From Thiotrichales bacterium (GTDB lineage Bacteria > Pseudomonadota > Gammaproteobacteria > UWMA-0217), in NCBI GenBank assembly GCA_024763135.1, contig JANTGD010000126.1, forward strand, positions 1 through 9,059: 9,059 nucleotides of DNA. The letters run 5' to 3'. Each line of letters begins with the position of its first letter. Within the stretch, counting starts at the first letter, position 1. The position numbers were made by a program, and so were the translations under genes. This document shows positions 1 to 7,729 of this stretch, piece by piece. The notes below the pieces were generated by a model. It was not told the DNA's origin. It ran no database searches and saw only the letters and a program-made list of their open reading frames with translations.

Positions 1-24
1 TGATTGAATGCATTCCCTCATCCT

Positions 25-50
25 GTCCTTCTCCCCGAGGGAGAAGGGAC
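25..50. repeat. Small hairpin repeat (REP-like)
   Basis: An 11-bp arm at 25-35 (GTCCTTCTCCC) pairs with 39-50 (GGGAGAAGGGAC) around a 3-base loop, with one bulged G. Pyrimidine-rich CCTTCTCCC/GGGAGAAGG hairpins of this kind are common dispersed intergenic repeats in proteobacterial genomes. Here it lies in the spacer beyond glcE. It could also act as a transcript-end structure, but neither side has a clear T-tract. The pairing is seen directly; the repeat-family assignment is from general knowledge. Confidence 0.5.
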
Positions 51-95
51 GCTCTAATTCAGTGCGTAATGATATTTAAACTCCGAAACTTGAGC

Positions 96-108
96 TACTA
101 AGACAATC
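96..108. repeat. Solo copy of the element terminal motif
   Basis: TACTAAGACAATC here matches the left terminal motif of element A (TACTAAGACAGTCC at 153-166) and of element B (ACTAAGACAATCC at 3305-3317). It is an extra, unpaired copy 57 bp outside element A, in the same orientation. It may be the remnant of an older insertion or a nested end. No partner arm was found in the window. Confidence 0.4.
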
Positions 109-152
109 GGCCAGATCGTATCATGAGGGATAAGCAAATAAGCTGCCAGAAA

Positions 153-349
153 TACTAAGACAGTCCATCGTACAGCCTCATTCAGCGGGTCTCTGGGTGC
201 CCAGAGACCCGCCACAGGTAACGTCCCAGAGCTTACGGCTCGGTGTTGCAATGCTTGGCAAGGACCCCGGTTAATGCCGGCACGCCGCGCCTTGAACCGG
301 AACAACTGGGGCGCTCTGTATGAGAGCTATTCGATGGACGGTGTTAGCA
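153..349 (-). mobile_element. Element A: 197-bp MITE-like element with imperfect terminal inverted repeats
   Basis: The ends at 153-176 and 326-349 are inverted repeats matching at 19 of 24 positions, sharing the block GTCCATCG. The reverse complement of the interior (about 241-300) aligns with the interiors of elements B and C, sharing TCCTTGCCAAGC then TTGCAACACCGAGCCG. Relative to B and C this copy is inverted. It contains no plausible transposase gene, so if mobile it would be a non-autonomous element moved in trans. Its right end stops 18 bp short of the glcE stop codon, and it carries an internal perfect hairpin at 185-212. The structure is seen in the sequence; mobility is inferred. 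No target-site duplication is obvious. Confidence 0.6.
185..212. repeat. Perfect 13-bp hairpin inside element A
   Basis: GCGGGTCTCTGGG at 185-197 is followed by a 2-base spacer (TG) and its exact reverse complement at 200-212. This is the strongest secondary structure near the 3' end of the glcDE transcript. It lacks a downstream T-tract on either strand, so it is not a textbook intrinsic terminator. It could stabilise or end the glcE mRNA, or be a structural part of the mobile element. Confidence 0.8.
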
Positions 350-367
350 AGCTCAAGATCGCAGCGA

Positions 368-1489
368 TTAGAAATCACGGTACAAGTGCCCGGGATTAAA
401 CATCCCACTGGGATCGAAGGCCTGTTTGACAGCTGCGGTCAAGCGCATGGTGGTTGGATCGAGCGGGGCGAAGACATTCCCATCGTGCGGCAACTGCGAT
501 GCATCGTAATGAAACAGCGTTGCGTGCCCCCCCGCACGGCGCGCGATGACTCGAAGTTCATCCGGCGCGACGGAAGTTTTGTACCAGCGTAACGCCCCTC
601 CCCATTCAATCACTTGTTCTCCCCGCAACTCGAGCAATGGGGTGGCAGGCGCGACTGAGAGTCGCCATAAGGGCTCAGGGGACTGAAAGAAACGCTGCCG
701 ATGTTCTCTTAGATCACGCCAAAAACGCCCAGCCGCTTCTTCGCTCAGCGGCTCACCACCGATACGCGCAGTCGCCTCCGCCAGCGCCTCCTCAGAGCCG
801 CAAAGGCGCGCATACAAACGCCCACTCTCCCAAGCGCTGCCGGTAAAACTCAGCGGCAAACGCGCCCAATGTCGCATCCTTGCGATTGCTTCCTGTGGGC
901 CGCAGGTCTGCACCAGCGTGACACGTACCTTGGGTCTGGGGACTACCTTCAAAGACACTTCGAGCAATACACCCAGCGTTCCCAAGGCTCCCACCATCAA
1001 CCGAGAAACATCGTAACCAGCGACGTTCTTCATCACCCGACCGCCAAATGACAAGACCTGACCGCGCCCATTGATCAGCTTAACGCCCAGCACCGCATCC
1101 CGCACACTCCCCAGATACGGCCGACTCGGGCCGGATAGGCCACAGGCCACCGCACCACCGATGGTCGCATTAGCGCCAAAATGCGGCGGTTCAAACGGCA
1201 GTTGTTGTTCCTGCGCAGCCAGCAAGGCCTGCACTTCGGCCAAGCGTGTCCCTGCGCGTACGGTAATCGCCAATTCGCTGGCTTCGTAAGCAATCACACC
1301 CCGATGCGGGGACAACTCGAGCCTATCCTCCGCCTGGACCGGCAAGCCATAAAACGCCTTGCTGCCGCCACCCTGAATATGCAGCGGCGTCTGCCGCGCC
1401 AACGCCGCCTGGACCTGTTCAACCAATGCCAGCTGCTGATCCTGCGGATGATTCAGACTGGGTGCAACTTCTTGTTGTGCTTGAACCAT
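368..1489 (-). CDS. glcE: Glycolate oxidase, FAD-binding subunit GlcE
   Basis: 373 aa. GlcE is one of two homologous FAD-binding subunits of the membrane-associated GlcDEF glycolate oxidase (glycolate to glyoxylate, electrons passed to the respiratory chain). The protein has a short FAD-binding type-4 (PCMH-like) domain. Residues 36-48 carry the glycine-rich loop (HIQGGGSKAFYG), residues 107-130 the ATIGGAVACGLSG...PYLGSVRD flavin segment, and residues 149-182 the GlcE-typical GGRVMKNVAGYDVSRLM stretch followed by GALGTLGVL. The C-terminus (FDPSGMFNPGHLY) is intact, so the gene is complete and slightly longer than E. coli GlcE (about 350 aa). The ATG lies 6 bp after the glcD stop, indicating translational coupling. 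glcF would normally follow but does not: the next sequence is intergenic and contains element A. Family and function are firmly recognised; activity without a nearby glcF is uncertain. Confidence 0.93.
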   Translation of the reverse strand: MVQAQQEVAPSLNHPQDQQLALVEQVQAALARQTPLHIQGGGSKAFYGLPVQAEDRLELSPHRGVIAYEASELAITVRAGTRLAEVQALLAAQEQQLPFEPPHFGANATIGGAVACGLSGPSRPYLGSVRDAVLGVKLINGRGQVLSFGGRVMKNVAGYDVSRLMVGALGTLGVLLEVSLKVVPRPKVRVTLVQTCGPQEAIARMRHWARLPLSFTGSAWESGRLYARLCGSEEALAEATARIGGEPLSEEAAGRFWRDLREHRQRFFQSPEPLWRLSVAPATPLLELRGEQVIEWGGALRWYKTSVAPDELRVIARRAGGHATLFHYDASQLPHDGNVFAPLDPTTMRLTAAVKQAFDPSGMFNPGHLYRDF

Positions 1490-1495
1490 GAGCGA

Positions 1496-2980
1496 TTAAA
1501 ACCTGGGTAAGTCAGGAAACGGTAATTCCCCTTTATGGACATGCATGGCGCCAAATTCAGCACAGCGATGCAGTGTGGGGACGGCCTTTCCCGGATTAAG
1601 CAAACCATCCGGGTCAAAAGCGGCCTTGAGAGCATGAAACTGCGCCAACTCTTCTGCATTGAATTGCACGCACATTTGATTGAGTTTTTCGACCCCCACG
1701 CCATGCTCCCCGGTCACGGTACCACCAACCTCGACACACAGCTCGAGTATATCTCCACCAAAGGCTTCGGCCTTTTCCAGCTCGCCAGGGATATTGGCGT
1801 CATAGAGTATGAGCGGATGCAGATTGCCATCACCGGCGTGAAACACATTCGCCACGCCCAATCCATATGCCTGGGAAAGCTCGTCGATGCGCGTCAGCAC
1901 ATGCGCAAGTTCGCGCCGCGGAATCGTGCCATCCATACAGTAGTAATCCGGTGAGATCCGGCCTGCCGCAGGGAATGCCGACTTACGGCCCTTCCAGAAT
2001 AAAGTCCGCTCCGCCTCATCCTTGGCAGTGCGTACCTGGGTGGCACCAGCCGCAAGCAGCAGTTCCCGCACCCGCAGCACCTCCATGGAGACCTCGGCAT
2101 TGGTACCGTCCAGCTCACAGATCAAAATCGCCGCGGCATCGCGTGGATAGCCTGCGTGCACAAAGTCTTCAGCCGCGCAAATCGCAGGATTGTCCATCAT
2201 TTCCAGGCCCGCTGGTGTCACCCCAGCGGCAATAATATCCGCAACTGCAGCACCTGCGCTCGCGACATCCGCAAACGCCGCCAACAGCACCTGGGCACGC
2301 TCTGGACGCGGCAACAGTTTGACTGTCACCTCAACAATAATCCCAAGCATACCCTCTGACCCGGTCATCAGGGCTAGCAGATCGAACCCCGGCGCATCCA
2401 GGGCCTCACTGCCCACTTCAAATAGTTCCCCGGCCACGGAAACCAATTTAAGGTGCTGAATATTATGTACCGTGAGGCCATATTTCAAACAATGCACCCC
2501 ACCGGAATTCTCCGCCACATTGCCACCGATCGAACAGGCAATCTGCGACGAAGGATCGGGCGCGTAATATAGGCCGTGGGGTGCCGCCGCCTCACTGATG
2601 GCAAGATTACGTACCCCTGGTTGCACGCGCGCGCGCAGATTGTCGGCGTCAATTTCGAGGATTTGGTTGAATTTGGCCAGCGACAGTAATACCCCATCAC
2701 TCAACGGCAAGGCCCCTCCCGATAGTCCGGTACCCGCGCCACGCGCAACAACCGGCACTTGCTCCGCATGACACAGCCGCATCACCGCTTGCACTTGTTC
2801 GATGCGCTCTGGTAAGACCACCACCATGGGGCGCTGCCGGAAGGCCGGCAAGCCGTCACATTCGTAAGCGGCCAGTTCCACTGGGCTGGCGAGGACACAG
2901 TGCTCTGGCAAAATCGCCCGCAAGCGATCGATGATCTCAGGGCGTGGTTGAAGTACACGTTCGTCTGGAATTCGTTGCAT
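1496..2980 (-). CDS. glcD: Glycolate oxidase, FAD-linked catalytic subunit GlcD
   Basis: 494 aa, the usual GlcD length (E. coli about 499). GlcD belongs to the FAD-linked oxidase / D-2-hydroxyacid dehydrogenase family and oxidises glycolate (and often D-lactate) to the 2-oxo acid. The N-terminal FAD-binding domain shows RGAGTGLSGGALPL (80-93), the flavin-contacting PDPSSQIACSIGGNVAENSGG (141-161) and GFDLLALMTGSEGMLG (198-213). The C-terminal oxidase domain shows RISPDYYCMDGTIPR (341-355), NVFHAGDGNLHP with likely metal/active-site histidines (378-389), TGEHGVG (423-429) and a terminal FDPDGLLNPGK (455-465). The C-terminal HRCAEFGAMHVH stretch is also typical of GlcD. It is the first gene of a minus-strand operon with glcE. 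The start at 2980 fits the family length, although no strong Shine-Dalgarno precedes it. No regulator gene (GlcC type) is adjacent. Confidence 0.95.
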   Translation of the reverse strand: MQRIPDERVLQPRPEIIDRLRAILPEHCVLASPVELAAYECDGLPAFRQRPMVVVLPERIEQVQAVMRLCHAEQVPVVARGAGTGLSGGALPLSDGVLLSLAKFNQILEIDADNLRARVQPGVRNLAISEAAAPHGLYYAPDPSSQIACSIGGNVAENSGGVHCLKYGLTVHNIQHLKLVSVAGELFEVGSEALDAPGFDLLALMTGSEGMLGIIVEVTVKLLPRPERAQVLLAAFADVASAGAAVADIIAAGVTPAGLEMMDNPAICAAEDFVHAGYPRDAAAILICELDGTNAEVSMEVLRVRELLLAAGATQVRTAKDEAERTLFWKGRKSAFPAAGRISPDYYCMDGTIPRRELAHVLTRIDELSQAYGLGVANVFHAGDGNLHPLILYDANIPGELEKAEAFGGDILELCVEVGGTVTGEHGVGVEKLNQMCVQFNAEELAQFHALKAAFDPDGLLNPGKAVPTLHRCAEFGAMHVHKGELPFPDLPRF

Positions 2981-3304
2981 TTTAGTGTTTGGGTTGCTCA
3001 GGCGGCTTAGTGTAAAAATCTTATGCGACCGGAATCGACGAGGAGCCTGCTGTCCAAGAAAAACTGTAACTACTCAGCACACTCCGGAAATGCGCCAGCT
3101 CTGCGTTAAAAAAAATGGTCATTAACAAGGTATCAACGCACAGTTTTCGCCTTGATCTGAGGTATTGCAGAGACAATCTGAGCAGTTACCTATTTTTTTG
3201 ACAACTCCCAGAGTAGTTATAAAACGATAACCACCCAAGAAGGCATGGAAATCAGCCCTTGTCCCGAACGCCGTGCATAAAATCGCCTTGCTATTGGTCC
3301 TATT
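2981..3304. other. Divergent spacer upstream of glcD, no gene
   Basis: This stretch separates the glcD start from element B. I see no supported gene. A minus-strand reading from 3124 gives a 33-codon peptide, MTIFFNAELAHFRSV..., ending near 3023; it has no Shine-Dalgarno site and no function I recognise, although the run of eight A (3108-3115) could mark a decayed frame. A perfect -35-like TTGACA at 3198-3203 has TATAAA at 3218-3223, but the 14-bp spacer is too short for a confident sigma-70 promoter. The glcD promoter must lie here or in element B, but I cannot place it. Confidence 0.4.
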
Positions 3305-3536
3305 ACTAAGACAATCCATAGTAAAGCTTGCTACAGAACACCCTAAAAAGTTACAGGTCAAGGCGGGGCTCGCCGGCAATGGCCGCGTCCTTACCAAGCG
3401 GCGCAATACCGAGCCGTCACATCTGGGCTACTCCTCGCGGGTGGGTCTAAATGCACTCATCCACGGTGTTACACCGGCTTGTGCCTAAGTTTTCCGAGAA
3501 TCGCTGTAATGGCGGTTTACGATGGATTGTCGTTGT
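3305..3536 (+). mobile_element. Element B: 232-bp MITE-like element in the divergent promoter region
   Basis: The ends at 3305-3325 and 3516-3536 are inverted repeats matching at 18 of 21 positions, sharing GACAATCCAT and GTAAA. The interior (about 3353-3440) matches element A reversed along most of its length. It is also identical to element C over GGCAATGGCCGCGTCCTT (3375-3392). No transposase is encoded. The element lies between glcD and the plus-strand operon, and its right end is 73 bp upstream of the proposed promoter at 3610. It may therefore influence expression on either side, which is inference. No target duplication was identified, and the exact outer boundaries could be a few bases wider. 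Confidence 0.6.
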
Positions 3537-3609
3537 CGGTCTAAATCAAGGAAGCAATATCCCTTATTCCTATTGAGGACATCCATTCTCAGACACCCAC
3601 CCAGGCAGA

Positions 3610-3639
3610 TTGACCCCTGCGCTATGGGTATTCTATTGT
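3610..3639 (+). promoter_or_regulatory. Candidate sigma-70 promoter for the acetolactate synthase-like operon
   Basis: TTGACC (3610-3615, 5 of 6 to consensus) is separated by 18 bp from TATTGT (3634-3639, 4 of 6). Transcription would start near 3646, giving a leader of about 60 nt before the AAGGAG ribosome site at 3693-3698. A small inverted repeat, GTCTC (3638-3642) and GAGAC (3651-3655), overlaps the proposed start and could be an operator. This is a consensus match by eye only. Confidence 0.4.
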
Positions 3640-3706
3640 CTCTATAGGTTGAGACTAAGCGTAGTTACTACCGACCGCATTATCCCCTACCCAAGGAGCA
3701 CCCTAG

Positions 3707-5347
3707 ATGAAAACAGCAGCGGAGTTGTTTGTCGAGTGCCTGGAGAACGAAGGCGTTGAATATATCTTTGGCATTCCTGGCGAGGAAAATCTGGATGTCA
3801 TCGATGCCCTGCACGACAGTCACATCGCCTTTGTTACCGTCCGCCACGAGCAAGGGGCTGCGTTTATGGCCGATGTTTATGGTCGCCTCACGGGACGTGC
3901 CGGCGTTTGTCTTTCGACCTTGGGGCCCGGAGCCACTAATCTCATGACCGGCTTTGCTGATGCCGACATGGACTATGCGCCGATTGTGGCCATTGCGGGC
4001 CAGGGGGCGACCACACGGATGCACAAAGAAAGCCACCAGATCCTTGATCTGGTCGCGCTATTTGAGCCCGTCTCCAAATACAGCGTTGGCATTCTTGAAC
4101 CAGAAAATGTCCCAGAGGTCGTGCGCAAAGCATTCAAGGTCGCGGAAGCTGAAAAACCCGGAGGGGCTTTCATCAGTTTCCCCGAGAATATCGCCGCCAG
4201 TACTCCCCCTGATGATATCCATCCACTGCGTGTCCAACGTGCAATGCACTCCTACCCACCGCGCGAAAAAATCGAACAAGCAGCGCAGATAATCTCGGAC
4301 GCACGGTACCCGATCATCTTGGCCGGTAACGGCGTGATTCGCTCCCACGCTTGTCATGAACTCGTGGAATTTGCCGAAAAACTTTATATTCCCGTCACCC
4401 AAACCTTTATGGCCAAGGGAGTAATTCCTTTCGACCATGCCCTGAGTCTGGGCACCATTGGCTTACAATCTGCCGATTACGTTGCCTGTGGCATCGAAAA
4501 AGCCGATGTGATCATCTGTGTGGGTTTCGACATGGTCGAATATCACCCGCACCTCTGGCATCCCAAAAAAGACAAAAAAATCATTCACATCGACCATAAC
4601 TCTGCGGAAGTCGATGCGCATTACATCGTCGAAGCCGGTGTGATTGGCGATATCGATGTCTCGCTACGCCAAATTGCCGAATTGACACGCCCCAAGGACG
4701 ATTACTGGATCGGCACACTACGTGACATCATCATCAAAGAACTGGACGATTACGCCGACGACTTAGGCTTTCCCATCAAGCCCCAACGCATTCTGCACGA
4801 CACCCGCCATGTGTTGGGCCGAGAAGACATCCTGGTGTCCGATGTGGGCGCACACAAAATGTGGATCGCGCGTCTGTTTCGTAGCTACGAGCCCAACACC
4901 TGTATTATTTCCAATGGTTTCGCAGCCATGGGGATTGGCGTGCCCGGCGCGATCGCCGCCAAACTCGTGCATCCGGAAAAACGCGTCATGACCATCACCG
5001 GAGATGCCGGATTTATGATGAACTCACAAGAAATCGAAACTGCGCTACGCTGGAAGGTCCCCATCGTGATTATGATCTGGAACGACAGCGGTTATGGCTT
5101 GATTAAGTGGCACCAGGAACGCCATTTTGGGCGCACGGGACAGATCAGCTTCGGCAATCCGGACTTTGTTAAATATGCCGAATCGTTTGGTGCCAAAGGG
5201 TATCGTATCGAACGTGTCGAAGACTTGGCTCCAACCCTGGAGCAAGCATTTCAGGACGAAACCGTGGTTGTCATTGATGTGCCCGTGGATTACTCAGAAA
5301 ACATGAAACTGACCGAGAAGCTCGGCAAGCTGGTTTGCCCGCTGTAG
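3707..5347 (+). CDS. Acetolactate synthase-like ThDP enzyme, catabolic (FAD-independent) type
   Basis: 546 aa; the start is supported by AAGGAG 8 nt upstream. ThDP-dependent 2-oxo-acid decarboxylase/carboligase of the acetolactate synthase large-subunit family (two pyruvates to acetolactate plus CO2). The N-terminal PYR domain has FGIPGEENLD (21-30) and the catalytic glutamate in VRHEQGA (Glu48), followed by LSTLGPGATNL (69-79). The central domain spans about residues 190-330. The C-terminal PP domain has the ThDP/Mg motif from GDAGF (432-436) to WND (458-460). The segment GFDMVEYHPHLWHP (273-286) resembles the GYDPIEYDP region of Bacillus AlsS and lacks the RFDDR motif of FAD-containing anabolic enzymes. 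There is no regulatory small subunit (ilvN/ilvH) and no acetolactate decarboxylase next to it. The intact Glu48 argues against glyoxylate carboligase, in which this residue is a valine. It is first in a two-gene operon with an aldehyde dehydrogenase, so the natural substrate may not be pyruvate alone. Family assignment is firm, exact reaction less so. Confidence 0.85.
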   Translation: MKTAAELFVECLENEGVEYIFGIPGEENLDVIDALHDSHIAFVTVRHEQGAAFMADVYGRLTGRAGVCLSTLGPGATNLMTGFADADMDYAPIVAIAGQGATTRMHKESHQILDLVALFEPVSKYSVGILEPENVPEVVRKAFKVAEAEKPGGAFISFPENIAASTPPDDIHPLRVQRAMHSYPPREKIEQAAQIISDARYPIILAGNGVIRSHACHELVEFAEKLYIPVTQTFMAKGVIPFDHALSLGTIGLQSADYVACGIEKADVIICVGFDMVEYHPHLWHPKKDKKIIHIDHNSAEVDAHYIVEAGVIGDIDVSLRQIAELTRPKDDYWIGTLRDIIIKELDDYADDLGFPIKPQRILHDTRHVLGREDILVSDVGAHKMWIARLFRSYEPNTCIISNGFAAMGIGVPGAIAAKLVHPEKRVMTITGDAGFMMNSQEIETALRWKVPIVIMIWNDSGYGLIKWHQERHFGRTGQISFGNPDFVKYAESFGAKGYRIERVEDLAPTLEQAFQDETVVVIDVPVDYSENMKLTEKLGKLVCPL

Positions 5348-5380
5348 CACGTTCGGCTTCTCACATTGAGGAAGGCAAGT

Positions 5381-6814
5381 ATGCATTTTGATATTCAAAT
5401 ACCCGGAGCAAAACCCGCCGGCGAAACCGTTGGGGTGACCTCCCCTCATGACGATCGGCTCATTGGCACGGTGGCCACCGTGGACGCATCCGGGGTCGAC
5501 CGCGCGCTCGCCAATGCTTCGGCTCTGTTTAACGATCGCAAGCAATGGCTGGATGCGGATACGCGCATCTCAATACTCCGGCGTACCGCAAAACTCATGC
5601 ACGAACGCTTCGACCTGTTGGCAGAAATCGCTTGTAACGAGGGCGGCAAACCACTACGGGATACCCACGTCGAGCTACATCGCGCAATCGACGGCATCAG
5701 AAACTGCATCGAGTGCATCCGCACTGAACACGGCACAGAGATCCCCATGCAGCTCAACCAAGCTTCGCAACACCGCTTGGCCTTTACTCATCGTGAACCT
5801 ATCGGGGTAGTGGTTGCTTTCAGCGCGTTTAACCATCCTGTCAATCTCATCGTCCATCAAGTGGGACCCGCTATTGCCGCAGGCTGCCCGGTTATTATCA
5901 AACCCGCAGAAGCTACGCCCTTATCAGCATTTATGTTGGTAGATATTCTGCGCGAGGCCGGCCTGCCCGACGCTTGGTGCCAACCCCTGCTAACCACCGA
6001 CCACACAATCTCCGGTGGCATGGTGCGAGATCCGCGTACTGCCTTTTTCAGCTTTATTGGCAGTGCGCGGGTGGGCTGGATGTTGCGCGGTGAGTTGGCA
6101 CCCGGCACACGCTGTGCTCTCGAGCATGGTGGCGCCGCCCCCGTTATTGTCGCAGCCGATGCCGATCTCGATGATGTATTGCCGTTATTGGCCAAGGGCG
6201 GATTTTACCATGCGGGCCAGGTCTGTGTGTCCGTGCAACGTGTCTTTGCGCACCGCGATATCGCGCACCGCGTCGCAACACAGCTCGGCGCCATTGGGCA
6301 ATCCTACGTAACAGGTAATCCGCTCGACCCACAAACCGAAATCGGCCCTTTGATACGTCATGATGAAACTGCACGTATCGAAGCGTGGGTCGATGCGGCC
6401 GTGGCACAGGGTGCAGAGTTGATCAGCGGTGGCCACCGTATTGCCGACGCCTACTATGCAGCCACCGTGTTGCTCGATCCACCAGCTGACGCTAAGGTGA
6501 GTACCCAGGAGATTTTCGGCCCTGTCATCTGTGTCTACAGCTACGACGACCTGGATCAGGCCATTGCACTGGCCAACAGTCTGCCCTACGCATTTCAGGC
6601 ATCGGTCTGCACACGCGATATCGACACCGCGCTCTACACCGCGCAGCAACTCGATGCTTCGGCTGTTATGATCAATGACCATACCGCGTTTCGCGTAGAT
6701 TGGATGCCCTTTGCCGGTTTAAAGCAATCGGGCTACGGCACCGGTGGCATTCCCTACACCTACCGAGACATGCAAATCGAGAAAATGACGGTGATCCGCT
6801 CCCGGGGTCTATGA
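5381..6814 (+). CDS. NAD(P)-dependent aldehyde dehydrogenase
   Basis: 477 aa from the ATG at 5381, chosen because GAGGAAGG (5368-5375) sits ideally upstream; an in-frame TTG at 5366 overlaps that site and is unlikely. It belongs to the aldehyde dehydrogenase superfamily, oxidising an aldehyde to the acid. Visible residues are Asn151 in AFNHPVN, Lys174 in IIKPAEATP (coenzyme), the general base Glu248 in LEHGG, the nucleophile Cys282 in HAGQVCVSVQR, and EIFGP (377-381). The NHPVN segment and the C-terminal NDHTAFRVDWMPFAG / KQSGYGTGGI pattern fit the lactaldehyde / phosphonoacetaldehyde / glyceraldehyde-type branch rather than betaine or long-chain aldehyde dehydrogenases. It follows the ThDP enzyme by 33 bp and is probably co-transcribed. 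The substrate is unknown: glycolaldehyde or lactaldehyde would fit the neighbouring glycolate oxidase genes, but this is inference. Confidence 0.9.
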   Translation: MHFDIQIPGAKPAGETVGVTSPHDDRLIGTVATVDASGVDRALANASALFNDRKQWLDADTRISILRRTAKLMHERFDLLAEIACNEGGKPLRDTHVELHRAIDGIRNCIECIRTEHGTEIPMQLNQASQHRLAFTHREPIGVVVAFSAFNHPVNLIVHQVGPAIAAGCPVIIKPAEATPLSAFMLVDILREAGLPDAWCQPLLTTDHTISGGMVRDPRTAFFSFIGSARVGWMLRGELAPGTRCALEHGGAAPVIVAADADLDDVLPLLAKGGFYHAGQVCVSVQRVFAHRDIAHRVATQLGAIGQSYVTGNPLDPQTEIGPLIRHDETARIEAWVDAAVAQGAELISGGHRIADAYYAATVLLDPPADAKVSTQEIFGPVICVYSYDDLDQAIALANSLPYAFQASVCTRDIDTALYTAQQLDASAVMINDHTAFRVDWMPFAGLKQSGYGTGGIPYTYRDMQIEKMTVIRSRGL

Positions 6815-6829
6815 CGAAATTTTATCGCT

Positions 6830-6856
6830 CTGTATCCATCAGAACAGGCTGGTTGG
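6830..6856 (+). repeat. 27-bp dispersed direct repeat, copy 1
   Basis: This stretch, containing CCATCAGAACA then GCTGGTTGG, recurs at 8021-8047 with only two mismatches in 27 bases and in the same orientation. It begins 15 bp after the aldehyde dehydrogenase stop codon. Origin unknown; see the second copy. Confidence 0.7.
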
Positions 6857-6997
6857 CGTACTAAGGTAGTGCAAAAGTTATATATCACACGACCAATACC
6901 CAATCGAACAACCGATCGATAAACTTCCACGCTTATGGAGTCACATGCTCTACGCACATGATTTCGAGGAGTCACATCTTTCGAGGTGTAAAAAGAA

Positions 6998-7027
6998 TCG
7001 GTAACAAGACAGCACGCTCTCGTTACC
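6998..7027. repeat. Inverted repeat upstream of the hairpin terminator
   Basis: GGTAAC at 7000-7005 pairs with GTTACC at 7022-7027. The pairing extends imperfectly on both sides (10 of 12 positions counting ATCGGTAACAAG against the other arm) around a loop of about 10 bases. It lies immediately upstream of the strong hairpin at 7033-7064. The two structures could act together at the end of the aldehyde dehydrogenase transcript. Confidence 0.5.
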
Positions 7028-7032
7028 AATAA

Positions 7033-7064
7033 ATTAGGGCAAGGGATGCTTCCTTTGCCCTAAT
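7033..7064 (+). terminator. Strong 13-bp hairpin, probable transcript end of the plus-strand operon
   Basis: ATTAGGGCAA (7033-7042) and TTGCCCTAAT (7055-7064) are exact reverse complements. The stem extends by a G-U pair and two G-C pairs to 13 bp with a 6-base loop. It lies about 220 bp downstream of the aldehyde dehydrogenase stop. No run of T follows on the plus strand (the next bases are GATAAAATAG), and no clear T-run follows on the minus strand, so intrinsic termination is plausible but not classical. Confidence 0.5.
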
Positions 7065-7729
7065 GATAAAATAGCAAGCAGCAACGTACGCTGCGTATCC
7101 TATCAAGCGCAACAAGCGTTACCCCCACCTGTTTTCTTCTCACGCTACTGACAGTATTTGCGATGCGAAAATGGCTCACAGCCCGTCACGTATCATTCAT
7201 TGGACAGGTGGGTATACACTCACTCCCTCCCCGCCAACCGAGCAGAATCACTTGAACACGAAAACGCTGCGCAGGAAATGGATAATTGGGGCCAAACGGG
7301 AAAACCTGTGGCCATCTTCATGGTGATGAGAGACTTTTCTGCTTCGCTATGCGGCCCAGGAGCCAGTGCGGACTGTTGTGATCCAGGTAATTTTTCTGGG
7401 TTCAAAAAGGCAATCGAAACACCGCCCTTCCAATTGCTGCGTTGCATACACCTGGTATCCGGGCTTCTCATGGCGCTTTTCAACAGCCTTTCAGAAAGCG
7501 GACGTTATTAACCCGGCACCCTGTCCAGTGATTGATACCTCGCGATTGGCTTAGACCAAGCGCTTACTCAGCCGCGCTGAAAAAAATACACTCCAAAAAC
7601 AGTCAGTGCGCGACTTGTTAGCGCTTTAGCCAAGATCAAGGTACTCCGGCGTAGCATCAATTCAGCCGAAAAATCACAACCCACGCAGCCTCAGAAAATG
7701 CTGAAGCGGCAATAGCTTTCTGCGGCCTC
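7065..7729. other. Spacer of about 665 bp with no supported gene
   Basis: Open frames occur here (7158-7511 plus and 7220-7483 minus, largely antisense to each other). Neither has a Shine-Dalgarno site, a recognisable domain or convincing composition. It may be decayed coding sequence or ordinary spacer. No RNA gene or further strong hairpin was recognised by eye. Confidence 0.4.

Noticed and set aside
320..592. Plus-strand open frame over the glcE 3' end
   Set aside because: It is antisense to the well-recognised C-terminus of GlcE and begins inside element A.
3122..3406. 94-codon minus-strand frame across element B
   Set aside because: It runs through the inverted-repeat end and core of the element and its composition is not protein-like.
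3707..5347. Glyoxylate carboligase (Gcl), suggested by the glycolate oxidase neighbours
   Set aside because: Gcl has valine in place of the catalytic glutamate; this protein keeps Glu48 in RHEQGA and resembles AlsS-type enzymes.
5366..5380. Upstream TTG start for the aldehyde dehydrogenase
   Set aside because: It overlaps the GAGGAAGG ribosome site that is ideally placed for the ATG at 5381, and adds only five residues not expected in the family.
7158..7511. 117-codon plus-strand open frame
   Set aside because: No Shine-Dalgarno site, no recognised domain, unusual composition, and a long antisense frame over the same bases. Not enough to call a gene, though decayed coding sequence is possible.
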